From Deltaproteobacteria bacterium (GTDB taxonomy: Bacteria > Desulfobacterota > Syntrophia > Syntrophales > Smithellaceae): a stretch of 8,947 nt of DNA. The position numbers and the translations under genes were made by a program. The DNA lies in contig JAGFXG010000032.1 in NCBI GenBank assembly GCA_017860985.1, positions 1-8,947 of the forward strand. The letters run 5' to 3'. This document shows, in pieces, positions 6,649 through 8,947 of the stretch. The notes under the pieces are model-generated. The model did not search any database. It was not told the origin of the DNA and saw only the letters and a list, made by a program, of their open reading frames with translations. Positions within the stretch are counted from its first letter, which is position 1, and every line of letters starts with the position of its first letter.

Positions 6649-8013
6649 GTGATTAGTAAAATGGATTTAAGCGAACTGAAAAGCATTCTCGACGATCGAA
6701 GGGTTTCTGCGGGCGAGTCCGTTCTCGGCCTGCATTCCCATGATGAATCGTTTCACGCGGCATCTCTGCCGGATGTTGTCGTGTGGCCCCGCACCACTGA
6801 AGAAGTCAGCCTTCTTGTCCAATGGGCCTGCCGGCACAGATTACCTGTCACCGCGTGGGGAGCGGGAAGCAGCCTGGAAGGCAACCCTATCCCGGTGCGG
6901 GGAGGGATCGTCATCGATTTTGGCGAAATGAATCAGATCATCGCCATCCGTGCGGAAGACTTCCAGGCGGATGTTCAGGCCGGAGTCATCTATAAGGAGC
7001 TCAACAGGGCGCTCGCCTGTGACGGTCTTTTTTTCCCGCCGGATCCGGGAGCCGCCGCCACGATTGGCGGCATGATCGGCAACAATGCCAGCGGAATCCG
7101 GTCTGTCCGATATGGCGCCACAAAAGACTACGTCATGCGGCTGACCGCTGTTCTGCCTGGAGGGGATGTGATCAGAACCGGAAGCCGTGCACGGAAATCT
7201 TCTTCGGGTTATAATCTTCCGGCGCTTTTTACCGGATCGGAAGGCACGCTTTGTATTGTCACGGAAGCGACCCTCAAACTGGCAGGACTGCCGGCAAATT
7301 TCATGGCCGTGCGGGCCACGTTTCCGACCATCCTTGATGCGACGACAACGGTTTATCATATCATGCGGTCAGGACTCGCTCCAGCAGCCATGGAGTTTCT
7401 GGATGTCAATGTCGTCCAAGCGCTTAATCGTGACCGGGGATTGACCCTGGAAGAAAATCCCACGCTGCTGATGGAATTTTCCGGTTTCAGCGAACAGGGA
7501 CTGCGGGACGAAATGGCTTTTGTGGAAGAAATCTGCCTGGGCAATGGCTCTCTTGCCATCGACAAGGGAATCGGATCCGAAGAAAGGGCGCGGTTGTGGG
7601 AAATCCGTCATCAGACTTACGAATCCATCAAACGATGTCACACCGGCCTTTCTCCTCTGATTATGGATGTTGCGGTGCCACTTTCCCGCTACAGCGAAAT
7701 GGTTGACTTCAGTAAAAAGGAAGTCAGCGACCTGACCGCTTATCTATTCGGCCACGCGGGTGACGGCAATATTCACGTGCACGTCATGGACGATCCACAG
7801 GACCGGAAACGATGGACGCGCGTGGAGGAAGCAAGCCGTAACATTGTGACAAAGGCGCTAGAATTTGAAGGCACCTGCACCGGCGAGCACGGCATCGGCA
7901 TCGGTAAAATCCCGTTCATGAATCAGGAACACGGTGAGAGCCTGATCCTGATGAAGCGGATTAAAGATTTACTGGATCCGGATCACCTGTTTAACCCCGG
8001 CAAATTGTTTTAA
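6649..8013 (+). CDS. FAD-linked 2-hydroxy-acid dehydrogenase/oxidase, GlcD / D-lactate dehydrogenase-like
   Basis: Predicted to oxidise a D-2-hydroxy acid (glycolate, D-lactate or similar) to the 2-oxo acid using FAD. The 454 residues hold an N-terminal PCMH-type FAD domain: PDVVVWPRTTEEV (41-53), AWGAGSSLEGN (69-79), PPDPGAAATIGGMIGNNASG (130-149) and GYNLPALFTGSEGTL (187-201). The C-terminal FAD-oxidase domain has GHAGDGNIHVHV (368-379) and GTCTGEHGIG (408-417), ending in FNPGKLF. In relatives such as D-2-hydroxyglutarate and D-lactate dehydrogenases, the His pair (H369, H376) and Glu413 bind a divalent metal and the next His (H414) acts on substrate; all are present. There is no fused iron-sulfur domain and no GlcE/GlcF partner nearby, so the electron acceptor is unknown. 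Last gene of the operon, 20 bp after the transglutaminase-like gene. The start is GTG, chosen by ribosome binding site spacing. Confidence 0.93.
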   Translation: MISKMDLSELKSILDDRRVSAGESVLGLHSHDESFHAASLPDVVVWPRTTEEVSLLVQWACRHRLPVTAWGAGSSLEGNPIPVRGGIVIDFGEMNQIIAIRAEDFQADVQAGVIYKELNRALACDGLFFPPDPGAAATIGGMIGNNASGIRSVRYGATKDYVMRLTAVLPGGDVIRTGSRARKSSSGYNLPALFTGSEGTLCIVTEATLKLAGLPANFMAVRATFPTILDATTTVYHIMRSGLAPAAMEFLDVNVVQALNRDRGLTLEENPTLLMEFSGFSEQGLRDEMAFVEEICLGNGSLAIDKGIGSEERARLWEIRHQTYESIKRCHTGLSPLIMDVAVPLSRYSEMVDFSKKEVSDLTAYLFGHAGDGNIHVHVMDDPQDRKRWTRVEEASRNIVTKALEFEGTCTGEHGIGIGKIPFMNQEHGESLILMKRIKDLLDPDHLFNPGKLF

Positions 8014-8091
8014 AAGTGCAAAATCCTGTGATTCCTCACTCAGCCGGGCGTCAAGCTTCATAGATTCTTTCGTGATCCATCTCTCATGGAC

Positions 8092-8700
8092 TTAAAGATT
8101 GGGCACCGTCAGATGACTGCGGTCGTTCATGACCTCGATGTTCGCCCGGCCGTCCCGGAATCGGATCACTGTCCTGGACGCGGTATCTACGCAGGTGCTG
8201 CGGAATTCTGACAGGCTGATGCTCCTGATCCGGCACAGAATCGCGGCGATGGTGAAATTATGAGCAACGACCAGTGCATTCTGACCCGCGGCAATAATCT
8301 TTTCGACGGGCGGCCACACACGGTCCTGCAATTCGGACAGCGATTCACCGCGCGGCATTCTTACAGAGGCCGGATCGGCAATCCACCGGTGGATGAATTC
8401 TTTTTCACACGCCATCAATTCCTGAAAAGACAACCCTTCAAAGTCTCCCTGGTCCATCTCCATCAACTCAGGGTGAACTTCTATTTTCCTGCCATGAAAA
8501 CTGTTGATGATTTCTGCAGTCCGATATGCCCGCTTCAGGGGGCTTGCGTGAATGGCGCTGATTTCTGAATCTTTCAGGGATAAAGCCAGCCGCCTGGCCT
8601 GCTCGATGCCCGTCAGGGAAAGTTCAATGTCGGTCGTTCCCTGAATCCGTCCTTCCTTGTTCCAGGGCGTTTCACCATGACGAATAAGTATCAGATGCAT
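8092..8700 (-). CDS. Histidine phosphatase / phosphoglycerate mutase-like protein
   Basis: A 202-residue cytoplasmic phosphohydrolase of the branch-1 histidine phosphatase superfamily. The signature LIRHGETPWNKEGRIQG holds Arg7 and the phospho-accepting His8. SPLKRAYRTA gives Arg57, the LMEMDQGDFEG block gives Glu81 as proton donor, a PRGES loop lies at 116-120, and VVAHN gives His147. All catalytic residues are in place. Length and motifs fit the CobC (alpha-ribazole phosphatase) / GpmB / PhoE cluster, and the motifs alone do not separate these. No cobalamin genes are nearby, so the substrate stays open. It is convergent with the flavoprotein gene, with 78 bp between the stops and no strong hairpin there. 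The ATG at 8700 has only a moderate ribosome binding site, GAGAGTGA at 8712-8705. Confidence 0.93.
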   Translation of the reverse strand: MHLILIRHGETPWNKEGRIQGTTDIELSLTGIEQARRLALSLKDSEISAIHASPLKRAYRTAEIINSFHGRKIEVHPELMEMDQGDFEGLSFQELMACEKEFIHRWIADPASVRMPRGESLSELQDRVWPPVEKIIAAGQNALVVAHNFTIAAILCRIRSISLSEFRSTCVDTASRTVIRFRDGRANIEVMNDRSHLTVPNL

Positions 8701-8718
8701 ATCTTCACTCTCTAAATT

Positions 8719-8724
8719 ATTATA
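8719..8724 (-). promoter_or_regulatory. Candidate -10 box TATAAT for the histidine phosphatase gene
   Basis: On the minus strand a perfect TATAAT lies about 18 bp before the ATG at 8700. No good -35 is seen at 16-18 bp spacing, and the implied leader is only about a dozen bases. The box lies between the phosphatase gene and the upstream terminator, which is where an independent promoter is needed. Confidence 0.35.
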
Positions 8725-8764
8725 AGTTTAGGAGATGATTTAACGATCGATGCGCCTTCAAAAA

Positions 8765-8802
8765 GAAAAACCCGCATGCCCCAAAGGACACGCGGGTTTT
8801 TC
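8765..8802 (-). terminator. Strong intrinsic terminator of the right-edge gene
   Basis: Perfect 11-bp arms GAAAAACCCGC (8765-8775) and GCGGGTTTTTC (8792-8802) flank a 16-nt loop. GC pairs precede a run of five T on either strand, so it could work in both directions. It begins 18 bp after the stop of the minus-strand gene at the right edge and so separates that gene from the phosphatase gene. Confidence 0.88.
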
Positions 8803-8819
8803 ATAAGCCGCAACCTTTT

Positions 8820-8947
8820 TTAGTTCCCCATCGGCAGCCAGATTTGAGGGAAGCTGGCTTTTGTGATTTTCATGATCGCATCGTACTCCGTTTGTGTGTT
8901 GGCCCACCAGATATACACTTTTGGCGGCGTAATTTTTCCGTATTTCA
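8820..8947 (-). CDS. C-terminal fragment of an unrecognised protein (enters from right edge)
   Basis: An open minus-strand frame from the window edge ends at TAA (8822-8820). It gives 41 residues, reading from KYGKITPPKVYIWWANTQ to FPQIWLPMGN. That this is real coding sequence is supported by the terminator placed just after its stop and by a plausible residue mix rich in Trp, Tyr, Lys and Ile. I do not recognise the family from so short a piece, and no function is proposed. Confidence 0.6.
   Translation of the reverse strand, partial: KYGKITPPKVYIWWANTQTEYDAIMKITKASFPQIWLPMGN

Noticed and set aside
6841..7359. Minus-strand 172-codon ORF opposite the flavoprotein
   Set aside because: It is an Arg-rich shadow of the FAD-domain coding sequence with no domain features.
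8014..8091. Terminator between the convergent flavoprotein and phosphatase genes
   Set aside because: Only 4-5 bp stems (such as TCCAT/ATGGA) without T runs are seen, so no intrinsic terminator can be supported.

Overview
The window looks like a stretch of chromosome from an anaerobic or syntrophic Gram-negative bacterium, most likely a deltaproteobacterial (Desulfobacterota, Syntrophales-like) lineage. This is inferred from overall protein style: a multi-PAS diguanylate cyclase with 'YFEVDLxGN' PAS units, a lipoprotein dipeptide-type binding protein, and a catabolic dehydrogenase operon. No marker gene fixes the taxonomy. There are no rRNA, tRNA, CRISPR, IS or phage features.

Layout: (1) Positions 1-1612, minus strand: an almost complete dipeptide/oligopeptide ABC-transporter binding lipoprotein that runs off the left edge. 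(2) 1613-1805: a divergent AT-rich intergenic region with weak promoter candidates and a 14-bp palindrome. (3) 1806-4682, plus strand: a 958-residue soluble protein with six PAS domains and a GGDEF domain. Its last five PAS units form an exact 127-residue (381-bp) tandem array, two members of which are about 92% identical. (4) 4683-4900: a spacer with a promoter-like TTGACA and an overlapping 17-bp palindrome. (5) 4901-8013, plus strand: a tight three-gene operon of zinc-dependent medium-chain dehydrogenase, transglutaminase-like protein and FAD-linked GlcD/D-lactate-dehydrogenase-type oxidoreductase. (6) 8092-8700, minus strand and convergent: a histidine phosphatase of the phosphoglycerate mutase-like family. 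(7) 8765-8802: a strong intrinsic terminator. (8) 8820-8947, minus strand: the C-terminal 41 residues of an unrecognised protein that enters from the right edge.

How the genes may work together: the cyclase would integrate several sensory inputs, possibly redox or small ligands, into c-di-GMP. The peptide-binding lipoprotein is transcribed away from it, and a functional link is only inferred from the shared intergenic region. The three-gene operon probably carries out a small catabolic sequence. Alcohol oxidation by the zinc enzyme and 2-hydroxy-acid oxidation by the flavoenzyme are family-level expectations, and the transglutaminase-like protein between them may cleave or rearrange an amide or ester. 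The substrate cannot be read from sequence.

No stretch longer than 300 bases lacks a gene. The most notable items are the recently duplicated PAS array, the unusual composition of the operon, the non-canonical triad of its transglutaminase-like member, and the palindrome over its promoter. None of these proves a new system.
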